Assembly (NCBI RefSeq): GCF_002994745.2
Contig: NC_037090.1
Span: 24,727,501-24,791,500, forward strand
Length of the DNA stretch: 64,000 bases
Reading direction: 5' to 3'
Source of the DNA: Rosa chinensis
Taxonomy: Eukaryota; Streptophyta; Magnoliopsida; Rosales; Rosaceae
Position 1 is the stretch's first letter. The number at the start of each line of letters is the position of its first letter. Positions 1 to 11,799 of this stretch are shown one piece after another. A program made the translations under genes and the position numbers. Under the pieces are notes generated by a model. The model was not told where the DNA came from and made no database searches. It worked only from the letters and a program-made list of their open reading frames with translations.

Positions 1-624
1 AGATTCAATTATCTATTTGTTCAAAAAATATTTCTTTGTTCTAAGACTCCTCAAAAGTTACATTGTAAGCAAGAACATGATATACATCATTGTTCCGTAA
101 ATGAAGGGGAAGCATTCAATCAAACCCAAAATGCTGCACCGTGGAGTTATATTTCAAGGCCTTTTCAGCTTGTTCTAGAATGGTGGTGAATGAAAAGACT
201 AATTTTTTTTTTTGGGTGAATAAGAAGAAGACTAATTTTGAATGGTGGTGAACGTGAGTTTGGGGTTGTAAAAGACCTTATATGTGATAAAGAATGAAGG
301 ATGGATCTCTAAGAAGAGAAAAATTAATGGTGAGGATGGGAGGCCGAAATTGGGTGGGTGACAGGTCTAAAAATTTGATTCTTAAAGTTCGGTATGGTGT
401 GAGAATGTGTAGGATTGGGAGAAAGAGATAAGAGGATTGGAGACTTGAAAATTCATTAAATGACTTGGAGAGTTGTGGCGTATGGGATTAGACTTGGATG
501 AGATGATAGGATAGGAAATAGGGAGAGTAATTGATGTGGAGTCAGTAATGGTGGGGTGAGAAGTAGGAGATTGGTCAAAAATGGTGATAAGGGTCAAAGG
601 GGACCTCCTACTTCTCATCCTTCT
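1..624. other. spacer, no gene seen
   Basis: AT-rich sequence with only short open frames on both strands and no recognisable protein signature. The right edge is the 8-bp duplicated target of the hAT element that starts at 633. Confidence 0.6.
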
Positions 625-632
625 CACCCCAC

Positions 633-1126
633 CAGGGCCGGTCCTGACATTTTGGAGGCCTGAGGCGAATAATTGTAGTCTCATTTTGTTTAATCAAAAT
701 ATATTTTTCATGTAGTAATTTCTTACCTTTATATTGTTTACTCAAATTATAACGGGAATAATAAATTAAACCAATAGACAATCGTAACAATGAAAAAAAA
801 AAAAAAACTAAAGGTGTTTATACCAAAAGAAAACAGGAAAAAAGAATAAGAAGAAGAGGGGCAAACTGAACTAGTAAAAATAATAATAAAAAGGCAAAAA
901 ACATTGAACAAAAAATGACTCGAACTTGGGTGGGTGCTTCATAAAGAAGCCTACATGGATCCCCTACCACTGAACTAGGACCATAAGTTGTGCAAGTGTA
1001 ACACAAAAAATATATAATTGATTTAGAAATCTATATTTATATGTAAAAAGAAAATGGTCGGAGGCCCGCTGGAGATCGGTGGCCTGAGACGGCCGCCTCA
1101 GGTGGCAGCCCTCAGGGCCGGCCCTG
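633..1126. mobile_element. non-autonomous hAT element, 494 bp
   Basis: Both ends carry the inverted repeat CAGGGCCGGYCCTGA. The element is flanked by a perfect 8-bp duplication, caccccac (625-632 and 1127-1134). CAGGG termini with an 8-bp duplication are diagnostic of the hAT superfamily. The interior has no transposase, so it must be mobilised in trans. Confidence 0.9.
794..990 (-). repeat. tRNA-like (SINE-like) segment inside the hAT
   Basis: On the minus strand there is an A-box-like string, tagttcagtgg (about 967-977), and a B-box-like string, gttcgagtc (917-925). A run of T ends the unit at 794-807 on the plus-strand side. The layout resembles the head of a tRNA-derived SINE, but the spacing is long and no clean target duplication was found. 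It could be a chance match within the hAT. Confidence 0.3.
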
Positions 1127-1197
1127 CACCCCACCATTACATAAGATATCTTCTACACACATGTGCATTATCCCTTGAATATGCATGTGCCACCTTA

Positions 1198-2431
1198 GAG
1201 CAAATGCACCCATGATTTAAGGGCACTTGCTGATTTGCTAATCAAATTGGTACTATGAAAGTATGAATTCACTATTCATCAAAAATTAGCAATTACCTCT
1301 AGCTTACACAGTGCACCAATGAAAGGATTTGCCTACCAATCTATTATACACTCTTCAAGTTTGAATAATTCATTAATTTAGAATAATGTTAAGCTTACAA
1401 TATGATTAATTAAATAGTCGATAATGAGATTAATCATACACTATTAATTTTAAAAAAAGAAATTCTATCCCCATCATTGGATGAAAATTGAAAGAAATGA
1501 AGAATAAGTTGATGCATGAAGAAGATGGAGAGATAAAATTTTCAAAAATTTTGGTGTGAGAAATGAAGGAGAGAGAATGAGTATTTATAGAATTTTTGAA
1601 AGTAATTTTCAGATTTTTTTTTTATCTTTGGAATTAATTTTTTAGTTAAAAATAGGGAAAAAAAAAAGCAAGAGGTTACCGTTGGTATTTCACTACAGCC
1701 GTTGGATCTCAATCCAACAGCTGAAATCAAAGAGCAGTTGCAAAATACGGGAATTTCAAAATTTGCCAACAAGCAAAAATTGTAGAGCAAGAACGGTCAA
1801 TGAAATGCTTGGGCAGGTGGTCCCCACGAGGGTCCCACTAATTGGTCAGGCAATTAATAAACGCTGCAATGATTAATTGTGCTTGGTCTCCCGGGGGGTC
1901 GTCAATGGGCAGCCCTGCCCAAAATTAATGGGTTCGAGCAGGGCCAAAACATATTTTTTTTATTTTTCGGGCCGGGCAGGACCGGGCTTCTCTTAAAAAT
2001 CAAGGCCGAGGGCCGAGCCCATTATATTTATATGCCATATTATTTTGTTAAAAAAATACAAAAAGCTATGAAAAAATGATGATATGTTAATGATTGAACA
2101 AAATAAAATACAAAATTAAAAAAACATATGGCCTAATGCAATAACTAGTTCAATATAACTACATAAAAATATATTAATACAAAAATTGAATGGGTTTTCG
2201 GGCGGGCTTATAAGGCCGGGCCGGGTGGGCTTTAATAGGCATATAACGGGCCGAGCCGCGGGCCTGGCCTGGGGCCAGGCTTTGAACCCTCCGCCCTAGG
2301 CCTGCCTCGTGCCCAATGGGCAGGGCCGAGATGAGCTTTGCTGCGGGCCGGGCGGGCGCCCATGGGCTTTTAGGCCCGCAGGGCCAAATGATGACCCCTA
2401 AATCAACCAATTGGCTGATTGGTGCTTGCTC
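1198..2431. mobile_element. PIF/Harbinger-like element, 1.2 kb, interrupted by a hAT
   Basis: The left end GAGCAAATGCACC and the reverse complement of the right end, GAGCAAGCACC, form imperfect terminal inverted repeats. Both are flanked by the trinucleotide TTA (1195-1197 and 2432-2434), the usual Harbinger target. About 0.5 kb near the right end is a separate GC-rich hAT insertion (1893-2400). Without it the element is about 0.73 kb, with no coding sequence. Confidence 0.6.
1893..2400. mobile_element. GC-rich non-autonomous hAT, 508 bp
   Basis: The ends read GGGGTCGTCAATGGGC on the left and, as reverse complement, TAGGGGTCATCATTTGGCCC on the right. Subterminal regions are dense in GGCCCGGGC-type words. 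The same ends and subterminal order recur in the element at 47119-52747, so both belong to one family. No matching 8-bp duplication was found here, so the left border may be decayed. It lies inside the Harbinger-like element. Confidence 0.75.
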
Positions 2432-2434
2432 TTA

Positions 2435-2977
2435 GCAGCCACCCTAGTAGCTGAAAAGTGGTAGTGATCCTAGTTAGTAATTTTTTATATTATACGCGAA
2501 TAAAATACGTATCTATGTTTTTTTTTTAAAAAATTTCGTATTTTTGAAAATGACCTGTTAAATTTCCCTCACATTTGAAGCCAAAATTATTATACACGTA
2601 CTATACACGATTTTACATTTTTTCCCGTATTTTACACATATTATTGAACAAAAATGAATATAAATTAATATTTTAAATTAAAATTTTTAATTATTTAATT
2701 AATTAAAAATATTTTGCCTAACGTTTCAACGAAATATAGGATAAAATGTCTGAATAATACACGTACATATTTTTCGCGTACTATACACATCCCATTTTTT
2801 ACTAATTATGATAGTAATCGGTCGGAATCTAGCAACTTGCTGAAATTTTCCCAGAAAAGCTCTAATTTCACCTTTTTTTTCTATTTGTTTGTGCCTTTCC
2901 TTTTTTTCAACTTTATTTTATTAAAAGGGACTCCTATTAGGACTTTAAACTCCTTATGAGTGGGGTTGACTGCCGGT
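2435..2977. other. AT-rich spacer, no gene seen
   Basis: Very AT-rich, with palindromic AT blocks around 2660-2710 and repeated tatacacg/cgtactatacac words. No coding signal. Confidence 0.5.
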
Positions 2978-3323
2978 CAAGGGCGTAGCTACCTAGGGTC
3001 GAGGAGGGTTAATTGTTTCCTTGACCTTAGCTTTTCTTTCATCGATTTCTTATATATTTTGATTAACTTTGCTTGTAAAGCCCTTGTTGACCCCTCTAAC
3101 TCTTCCTATTTCTTTCACTTTTCATGAAAATTTTTTCTTCTAGTTTTTGAGTAAAACCTTCATGTCCTATAGATTTAAGTCACATTTGTAAGAAAATTAA
3201 GATTTACACTTTTTTCTTTATTTCTTTATTGAGTGTAAACTTTTCACTTAAATGTAAACCATAACTTGAAAGTTGAGACCGTATTTTTGACCCCTCTTAT
3301 TACAAGTTTTGACTTTGCCACTG
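2978..3323. mobile_element. decayed hAT-like element
   Basis: The left end CAAGGGCGTAGCTACC and the reverse complement of the right end, CAGTGGCAAAGTC, are degenerate versions of one inverted repeat. Flanks share only ccggt-type similarity, so the duplication is eroded. No coding content. Confidence 0.4.
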
Positions 3324-3564
3324 TTACCGGTTGACTTTTCGTTATTTTCTCCGAAATCATTAAAATGCTAAAATTGGCTCCAAGTCACTTTGTTTCCACT
3401 CCAATACTTGAAACACCTATATTGACAAAAAAAGTGGATTAGTGTTGATAATTACCTACATGATTAGCTTAATTTAAGGGTGTAGAAGTATGCATTGCAT
3501 TTAAAATACATGCGCAACACTTCATGAATCCTTCACGTCTCTATTTCTTCCTACAATACCCAAA

Positions 3565-3735
3565 GGGAAAAATTTTCAAACAGTACATGAACTATTCGCC
3601 ATTGTTAAATAAGGTATTTATATTTCAAGAACTGCAACATAAATACATGGACTATGGATCCGACCCATTTTCGATACAGACCGTTAATTGCTTCGTTAGT
3701 TTTTATGTTTTCCGTTTCGTATTTTTAGTGATAAA

Positions 3736-3776
<41 letters not shown>

Positions 3777-4389
3777 ACCATCTTTGACTTCTTTCTCTTT
3801 CTGTTTCACAATCCACTAATCATCCAATAGTGAGAGATTAAGATCAAACCATGAAAATCCTTGACCTAACAAACCCGTTAAAGCTCATGCCATTATCAAA
3901 TAAATGAAGGGTACAATTGTATTTTTGCAGTTTGGCTTGGAGTCAAACTCTTTCATCTCCCTCACTTTGTGCTTATCTTCCAACGCCACCGAAGCCTCCC
4001 TCGCCTCCACTCTCTTCACCTCCCTCCCTTCAAGTCCTTCACCATCTTTGTCCTCGAAGTCTCCTCCGCCTCTTTCCCGAACGACTCTCATAGCTCCAAC
4101 CAGTTCTACCAACGCATAGTCAAGACCCTCAATCTCGACCTCTCGATTGACGACCCAAAGAGCCATATTTTTTTATCCAACGGCGGCGACGCCACTATCG
4201 CCGGGTTCGCGTTGTTTATCCTGAACTATTCTACTTTTCTCACCATTTCTATGAAAATCTTTGACTTGACAAACCATGAAAATGGGTCGGGATCAATAAT
4301 CCATGTATTTATGTTGCAGTTCTGAAAATATAAAAACCTTATTTGATAATGGCGTATAGTTCATGTACTACTGTTTGAAAAATTTTCCC
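3565..4389. mobile_element. Pack-MULE with unidentified gene fragment, 825 bp
   Basis: Long terminal inverted repeats of about 115 bp start GGGAAAAATTTTCAAACAG. They are flanked by a perfect 9-bp duplication, atacccaaa (3556-3564 and 4390-4398). MULEs make 9-11 bp duplications and commonly begin with G. Between the repeats lie a (CT)n tract (about 3740-3770) and a gene-like, codon-biased segment, so this is a Pack-MULE. The cargo is bracketed by two 24-bp direct repeats (3851-3874 and 4251-4274, 21 of 24 identical). Confidence 0.9.
3950..4225 (+). pseudogene. captured coding fragment, source gene not recognised
   Basis: The plus strand reads coherently as protein in two frames joined by one frameshift near 4025-4035. 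The N-terminal part includes SNATEASLASTLFTSLP (frame of 3904). The second part includes FTIFVLEVSS, FYQRIVKTLNLDLSIDD and NGGDATIAGF (frame of 3969). GC content is well above the surroundings, as expected for a transduplicated exon. I do not recognise the donor. It lacks a convincing start and is broken, so it is unlikely to make a functional protein. Confidence 0.5.
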
Positions 4390-4398
4390 ATACCCAAA

Positions 4399-5199
4399 TT
4401 TTCATGAATCATTCATGGAAAACCAAAGATTAAATACGAATTAGATTGAAGCAGATCCGATAAGACTAAGCCCTAACCTCTCCTAACATAGTAGTATAGC
4501 GGTGTTGAGGCCGCGATTGTGTTTGCTATGTTGGAATATGGGGCTCCTTGCGGTTGCTTGGATTTGTCAATCATGTTGATATGGCTACTATGGCTAATTG
4601 GATATGTTGATATGGTTGCTTAGATATGTTCTAAATTGTTGATATAGTTGCTTAGATTTTTTATAATAGCCTAAAAAAAGTAGCAAAAAATGAAGAGAAG
4701 TAGAAGAAGAAGAAGAAGAAGATGGAGAGAAGGAAAGAGATTGTGATTTAGCGTTTTAATTAAATATTTTATAATAATAATGAAATAAATTTATTTTAAC
4801 TAATTGGTTGGAGTGTAAGTATTCCCCTTCCGGACAAGCCCACAGAGCCCATTTTCTTGCAGACAGCAGTAAAGGCCCAATGCCGTCGATTAAGTCGATT
4901 TTTCCTCTCTTATAAGAGATGTGGCTTCTCAAATATCTTTGGTTGGACTTGGGTTAGAGAGAAAGATCTTCATTCGAAAATATTATCGAACTCAGTTGTC
5001 CAATTTGAGGTATGTGTTCCTCTTCACGAACTTGTCAGTTAAATTAGTGTCCCTTCTTTCTTTCATTCGGTACTCGTTTGGTGTTTCTGGTTTTCATTTT
5101 GATTTTGGGTCTTTGATTTTCAAGCGCAAGGTTCTCTCGTATGGTCGATAACCTCAAAAAACCCTCTGCAGTTCTTTTGGGTTTTGTGCATGAGTGAGA
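4399..5199 (+). promoter_or_regulatory. upstream region and 5' leader of the CxxC protein gene
   Basis: No independent gene. The stretch contains an agaaga-rich tract (4684-4735) and leads into the ATG at 5200. A preceding out-of-frame ATG at 5190 opens a very short upstream frame of about ten codons, which could dampen translation. The transcription start cannot be placed from sequence alone. Confidence 0.4.
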
Positions 5200-8100
5200 A
5201 TGGGGACGAGAGAGGTGTATGAACAGAAGCTAAGGAGTGGGAATCTGCATCATGATCCTACCATGAAACCAGGCCTCGGCACCCCTCGCTGCCCGCGCTG
5301 TCTCTCTCTCCTTGACCATGATTCGGTACCGTCGGAGAACCCAGATTAATTGTTTAACGATTTGATTCTCTGATGTTGTTGATCGAAACTGAGTTTTTTG
5401 TGTGTGTTAATTCTCCAGGGAAAGGGTGAATGGACTATCACTCCTGTTCTTCATGACGCCACTGCTGTTGTAAGTTTCTTTCTTTTTATCTACTAGTTTG
5501 TATCATCTTGTGTAGAGTCAGTTCACCATTCATTTCTTATTATTATTATTTTTTTTCCAACGAGGAATTGGCAGTTGCTTTTGATTATGAATTTTCATGG
5601 GTTTGATATAGGAGATGGATTAAAACACTTTTTAACTAATGTACAGCATTGAGTTCTGAACATTAAATATGAACATCACTCAAGTAATGAACTCCAAGAT
5701 CTTAACTATGCTCCCAACTTGTAATTGTATACTTGGTACTAGCTATGGAGTCCTCTAATATTATATGTATACTGTATCTATTCTTGTAACAATGCACCCA
5801 TTCGCCAAATACATGAACGATCATCACATAGAAGTAGAACCGAAAAGCAGTTGTGTTTTGGGGTTTCTAGTCTATATGTATGGAGTATGGGGTTCGAAGG
5901 TAATATTTATGAGTTGTGACCATCCTACCAAAACTTGGTTATATAGCTAACTACTTTCTGCTGATAATTGAACCTTTTTAATACTTACTGTTTGCGTAGG
6001 CTGGCTCAGGTATTGGTGGAATGCTTAGTGCAATTCATGGCTTCAATACAGGTATAGATTTGTCCTCTGTCTTCAAAAACTATGTGCTTATATTTCCAGT
6101 TTTCTTAGTGCTACTTGATTGCAGGGATCCCGTACCTTCAGAATCGCTTAAAAGGACCAAAGTGGCTTCCTTTCTTAGTTGGGGTAGATCTCATATGCTT
6201 CTTTTCTTTTGGCATCCCAGTTTCCATAACCTACAATGCACACTGACATATTTTGATTCGCCATGAGAGTGTTACATTAGTATGTGAACACAAACAGTTT
6301 TTTTTTTTATAACTTTACTTTACTTTAATTGCAGCTTCCTCCTCTGCTACTCTTTTCGGGTGCCAGTGCTGCATTTGGAGGTATGAACCTTGCCCTTTCT
6401 CCATGGGTTAAAGTACTCTGAATTAGTTTTGGATTGTTATAAATGCTCTTCACATTTCCCTCTGCTATTGCTCTTTTTTTCTTAGTCAAATTGTTGCCAT
6501 TTAGCAACCATGCACTGATTAGCTACTTGACTTGATTGATTGTACCAATGTTTTTTTTAGACTAATGGACATGTAATATCTTTTCCTCCATATCTGAGTT
6601 GAATATCGTTTTCAATCTTTTTAGGTTCAGTGCAGTTTGCGCACTCATATCTTAACTTAGGCATCTTGGATTTATGAGTTATTCAGTGAATATATGATGA
6701 TATATTTTGTGCCAGATGCATGGCTGCGGGCTTGACATCGTATGGATGCCACGCTATATTTTACTGTTCACCATCAGAATTCTCTTTCTATTTTGTAACT
6801 ATTAGTAGTGTCAGCATTACCCTCTGCTATAATTGAAGTTTCTGCAGTAAAGATGCATAATAAAGACTGAATTGCAAGAGTCCTTTCTTAATGTTCATTG
6901 TTACTTGGGCATATAGATATCATGGATTACATTTTCCCATGCTATTATGCTTAACATATGGCGTGCTCATGGTACAATTGACCCCACTGAGATTTCCATT
7001 CAGTTTTATACCATAGAATGGCTTAAAGATTGAACCCTTAGCTTCTACCTCAGCTACTTCCCTTGCCTTTTGAAACTGGTGATGATTAGTGACAGGCTGC
7101 TATAAGTTCTTATAAATATAGATCAAGAACAAAACCTGTCACCAATGTATTGGTGTGCTGTGATTGAATGTTAATTATTATTTAAAATACTGTATGGAGT
7201 TGCTACACACTCCTTATAACCATACCAGGATAGCAACATGAGAGCTTTTTATTTACTGTGAAATTTGTCTTTGCATTGTGTAATTTTCAATTGTGTGAAT
7301 TAATTGTTACATTTTGTAAACCAGTCTTTTTATTGTCTAATGTTAAATAAGTTGTTATAATCTTATATATTCAAACCACTATGATAAATTCTTGGCTTTG
7401 TGATTGCATGCTAAAATTACTTCCTGACAGTATAAAACCACTGAAATTAGCCTTCTGTCTCAAAAGGTTCATGTGATAAAATTTTGACAATGGACCATTT
7501 GGTTATGGGCTTTAGAACGATATATGGTCCATTGATCCTCTTCTTATTACACGTCAGGGGCCATTGGTAGGGCCATCTTTGTTCAAATAATTTCATGGCC
7601 ATACTTCCTTCTCTAAGACATGGGAAAGCTAAATGGTTTGAAGTTCACCTTGTATTGGGGTATGCAAGTCTTCTTCTTTCTATGATTTTTAATGGGGAAC
7701 TTGTCACTGACTAAGCCACCCATCAGAACTTAATCACTTAGAGTGGGCTTTAGGGCCTTAAAGTACAGTATTCAATGATTTACTTAATTAATTGTAACTA
7801 TGTAATATAGCATATCGGATTTGTTTAGAAAGAAGAAAAAGAGAACAGAGGGAAGATGAGAGGAAGAGAAGGAAAAAAAGAAAGAAAGAAGAAACAGGAA
7901 GATGAAAGAAAAAAATGAAGACGGGGTTTTCTTTTGGAGGGGCTTGCTTCTAATAGAGAGAAGGTCAGAAACAAGAAAAAGGAGCTTGCTTCTAACAGAG
8001 AGATGGTTGTGATGGTCAATAGATTTGTTTAGTGTTGGTGTTGTGATTTGAACTATCAACTAGCTTTGGTCAATGGTGGTTCCAATTTCGGTTTGGTTGT

Positions 8101-9357
8101 ACTGGTCAGGAGAGTGATGAGATTAAAAAGAAGAACTTGGTTTTTGGTTGGCTCTGTTCTAATGTGAGATCTGACAAAGAAGGTTTGCTTGAAGTTGGGT
8201 ACTGTAACAAGGTTTTAGAGGAAGATCTCTAGACAGGTGGTGAAGGGACTAACTGAGCTTCTCTAGTTTTACAAAATGGTTTTGTTTTGAATCTGCTTAA
8301 AGACCTGAGGTGACTGGCTTTTATATTATGAAATTGTGTTTTCATTATATTTTTCCTTGTTGATTTTATTTTAATAACACCATGTGACCATATTTGAATT
8401 AATAGTATGAGTTTGAAGTACTGTGATTTTGGTTATTAAAGTAGTCAGTATGAAAATTGAGTGCATGATTAGTGATCTGATTTCGGTGAGTTTGTGGTGG
8501 TACAGATTCTTCTTTAGGATTCAATTTGTCGTTGTGGGAGCAGTAAAACTATATACTTTTTAAGAATCCTGTAGCCACTAGGAGAGTAGTGCTCGCAATG
8601 TGCAGATTACTATTATGATGTGACCATGTTTAGTGACTATTATGAGTTTATGAGGGTGACCATGATTAGCGGCATGGTCACCCGGTTTAGCTAAATAGCT
8701 TTGACAGTGACATTCCCATATGTATTTAATAAATAGGTTTGCGGTGGCATTCCCATTTGATATTTAGTTAACCGCTTTACGGGGACATTCCCAGCATTAA
8801 TTTTTGAGCTTTCGGTGGTAGTTTGTTGGATTTAAAATAAATCTTGTGTTTTGAGTCACTCACTGGGCTTGTTTTTGCTCATCCCTCATTTATTTCATGT
8901 TTGCAGATCCCTGGTTGGGTACTTTGGAGAATTTGTTTGTTACATATATGTATTTTTATGGTGGAATACTGAATTGTAGTTTGATAAGGATTCGGGCCAG
9001 TTAGGATGCTTTAGACCCGATAAAGACTTTCAGGACTGGTTCGTTACAAACTGAATTTGCAATTTTTATCCGGCCTCATATTTGATTTGATTGGATGACC
9101 CTGGAGTGTGTGCCAGTTGCTTTCTGGGTTTTGTATCCAATGAGGATTTAGTCTTCAGTTATGGGAGCATATTTGTTGAACTTGCTGTTAATAACTTTAT
9201 ATGGAGTTTTGTAGGTTATGCACTTCCAAAGTTTGCTCAACTCACGGTGACTTCGTATTATGCCACCTCGAGTGCCTCACATTACGGGATTTCGCTTCTT
9301 ACTCGACATATTGAAGAGATTCATACTTCCCGCTCTCAGCAAGAAAGACTCGGATGA
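5200..9357 (+). CDS. 158-aa CxxC/membrane-segment protein, unknown function, six exons
   Basis: Six exons with canonical GT-AG borders join in frame: 5200-5325, 5419-5469, 6000-6051, 6125-6183, 6335-6380 and 9215-9357, ending in TGA. The predicted protein is 158 aa. The start MGTREVYEQKLRSGN was chosen because it is the first ATG in the open frame and the exon phases follow from it. Residues 31-34 form a CPRC pair that could bind metal. A glycine-rich stretch (60-77) is followed by a hydrophobic segment (about 90-112, containing LPPLLLFSGASAAFGG) that could span a membrane. The C-terminal 45 residues are polar and rich in Ser, Tyr and His. Intron 5 is unusually long (2.8 kb) and holds repeat remnants. 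The way short exons splice into one coherent frame argues strongly for a real conserved gene. I do not recognise the family, so no function is assigned. Confidence 0.85.
6381..9214. other. long intron 5 of the CxxC protein gene
   Basis: 2.8 kb of AT-rich intron with GA-rich blocks (7830-7930) and LTR-like material toward its 3' end. No internal exon that would preserve the frame was found. Confidence 0.6.
8640..9048. mobile_element. probable LTR remnant inside intron 5
   Basis: Three degenerate copies of a roughly 50-bp unit containing ggtggcattccca lie at 8690-8800. They are followed by a gagtcactcactgggctt stretch and an end resembling ggttcgttaca (9039-9048), a style common in plant gypsy LTR termini. 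The 5' border and a target duplication could not be found. Confidence 0.35.
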
Positions 9358-11358
9358 TTTCTTGCAGGTGCACATATTAAAGCTACTACAATTTTGTAAC
9401 TGATGTTATATATGATTACTATTCTTCAGCACTTGTTCCAATAGATCTTTTTAAATAACACTATTTTGATCAATAATAATAGTATCTCCAGATGATTTTA
9501 CCCTATTGCCTGCAGTTTTCATTATTTTGTCTGATAATGTGAAAATTGACTGGAGAAATTGTACACACACGACATAATCTCATCATGAAGAATTGCAAGT
9601 GTGCGATACCCATTGATTGTGACAGTGACAGTGTAATGTGATTTAGGAATTCAAGGTCAATTTATAACAGAAAAGAAAGAAAAATGTATATAGGCCAGGA
9701 CCACAATTGGCTATTAGCAGAGGAAATCAACTGTAGATCTGAGAGACAGATCTATCTTGTGTTGATTACTGTTGATTGTGACTTTGCTTGATAGCTGATT
9801 TAGAAGGAATGGTTCCAAACCGAGGGATTTAGTTGACATTATGAGGCTTAAATTGATTGTATAGACTATTACAACTGCTGTAAGTCAAGTTTTGAAATAG
9901 AAGAGAGAAGAAAACAAATGAGTTTCATGTGAAGCCTGCATATATTGTTCATATTTGGATTTCTATCTAGAAAACTATAGTTCTTTTCACATATTTAGGC
10001 TTCTTGTCAACTGCAAATCCTTTTCTTCGAAGTCAAGAGCATCCAAATGGAGAGCAAGTGAATTATGATTCTGAGGATTTTGTTCAAATACCGTTCTGAA
10101 TTGCAGATTAGAAGTTCCTATATGTAGCAAAGCAGGCCCACCTTTGAAGTTGTTGAGGCATCATAAAGTAGTCTTATTCAAGCCACAAATTTACATATGT
10201 TGTCCTTGCAGACAGCGTTCAGTTCTGATCAGTGGGCATCATAAAACATAAAGCAGAAGAGTTAAAACCTGGAAGCAGGCATGAGTAGATCGAGTTACTT
10301 CAACAATGGGGGACCTCAAAAATGTATGAGGAGGATTACTTACTGGTACAGTAGGCAGTTGATAGCTTTTGTGCGGTAGGATGAATTATTGACTGAGGGA
10401 GGTTAACCAGGTGATCAGGCTGTAACCAAAAACAGAGTTGCTGGTGCTGTGGTGCCTGGTGTTAGGTTTAGCTAGGTATCAGTATCCTAGAAATTTGTAA
10501 TGGACTGAAAATTAACTGTTCCCTATGGTGGTTGTTCAATTCTTGCAATGACCGTACACAAAGTGCGAGTTTTGGTAATGAGATTGATCTTGCTAGAATC
10601 AATGCCTTTTTTTTTACTGTTTGATTTAAAAGAGGCAACACTAGTGTCATTCTAGAGCTGTATACCAATGAGTTTTGGTAATGTACCTGTTTGTATCGAT
10701 GCATTGATGGAAGATCTATTTTATGTAATGGTAGATTTACTTCATGCAATGATAGACAGCTCCATAATGTGAGTCTACGACTACATGAAGCTTATGTATT
10801 ACTGCTCAGAGCTGAGCTGCCTCAAGAAAATTACAGTTAATGTGTTAATACATTAATGCATTCTAGGGTTACCTCAGTAGCTTGTTTGCAACAGGATGGC
10901 AGAATTTCTTGGTAGGAAAGTTACGAAAAAGAAAACGATAAATATGGAGTGGGCACAAAACAGTACTAATGGGCTGATCTGACCACTTGCTCTAAAACCC
11001 TGTCTGGCATTTATTGCAAATGCTAATCTTTACCATTGATATACAACTAAGCTGTAAAATTATCTATCTGAGTTGAAGTCGAAGAGTCAAATAGGGGTTT
11101 TTATCCATAACTCAAGCCTATTCACTGTAGTGATTTAAGCTTGAAGAAAAGATTTAGACCTAGCAGCAACGAGGATGAGATCTTGATTTGGCAGTTAAGG
11201 AGGAAGAAACGGCTCTGCTGACGACCCAAAGAGGACGCATAGAATATTTGCTTCCGTACATGTTTCACTTGAGAAACCAGTGCTGTTAGGATGTTACCAA
11301 AATTATATAATAATTATGAGGAACTAATAATCATTTGTATATCTAAAAATTGACACTT
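9358..11358. other. 3' flank and spacer, no further gene seen
   Basis: This covers the 3' untranslated region of the preceding gene plus intergenic DNA. Frames are short and no splice-joined coding series was found on either strand. Confidence 0.5.
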
Positions 11359-11790
11359 TTTTTTTTTTTAATCCAAAAAGTCATCTCAATTCATTTCATT
11401 AAGTAGTACTAAATGGTCATCAGAAAGTCATTATTACAGAGTATCCTAATATCCTAGTCTAGAGGTAAAATAAGAACCAACAATACTTCAAGTACGTCAA
11501 TCTTTTAAAATATGCACAAAATTCAAAATAAAAACCTAGAAACTCCGAGGTAGATAAATAGTCAACAGACCAACTAATCTTCATGAAAAAGAAATCATAT
11601 TCCCTCCACCCCCTCATCTGGAGTCAACACCTCAACCATAGGAGTAGCCTCTTCAACCTTTGTAATTTCAGCCTCAGGTTCCTTAGCATGACACTTCAAC
11701 CTCTGGAATCGACACTAAGTCACGGAAATATTTATTGTTGACATTATTTCTGTCAATGTCGCCAAAACATCCAGCCGGAAAATGGGCAGT
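11359..11790 (-). pseudogene. possible retrocopy fragment with 3' poly(A)
   Basis: A 14-bp T run at about 11359-11372 would be a poly(A) tail on the minus strand. Upstream of it (11600-11710, minus) a Glu/Val-rich reading frame includes KEPEAEITKVEEATPMVEVL and then a TGA stop. This order (coding end, 3' UTR-like DNA, poly(A)) suggests a truncated processed copy or a LINE tail beside a gene scrap. The parent is not identified. Confidence 0.3.
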
Positions 11791-11799
11791 AGTTGAGGT

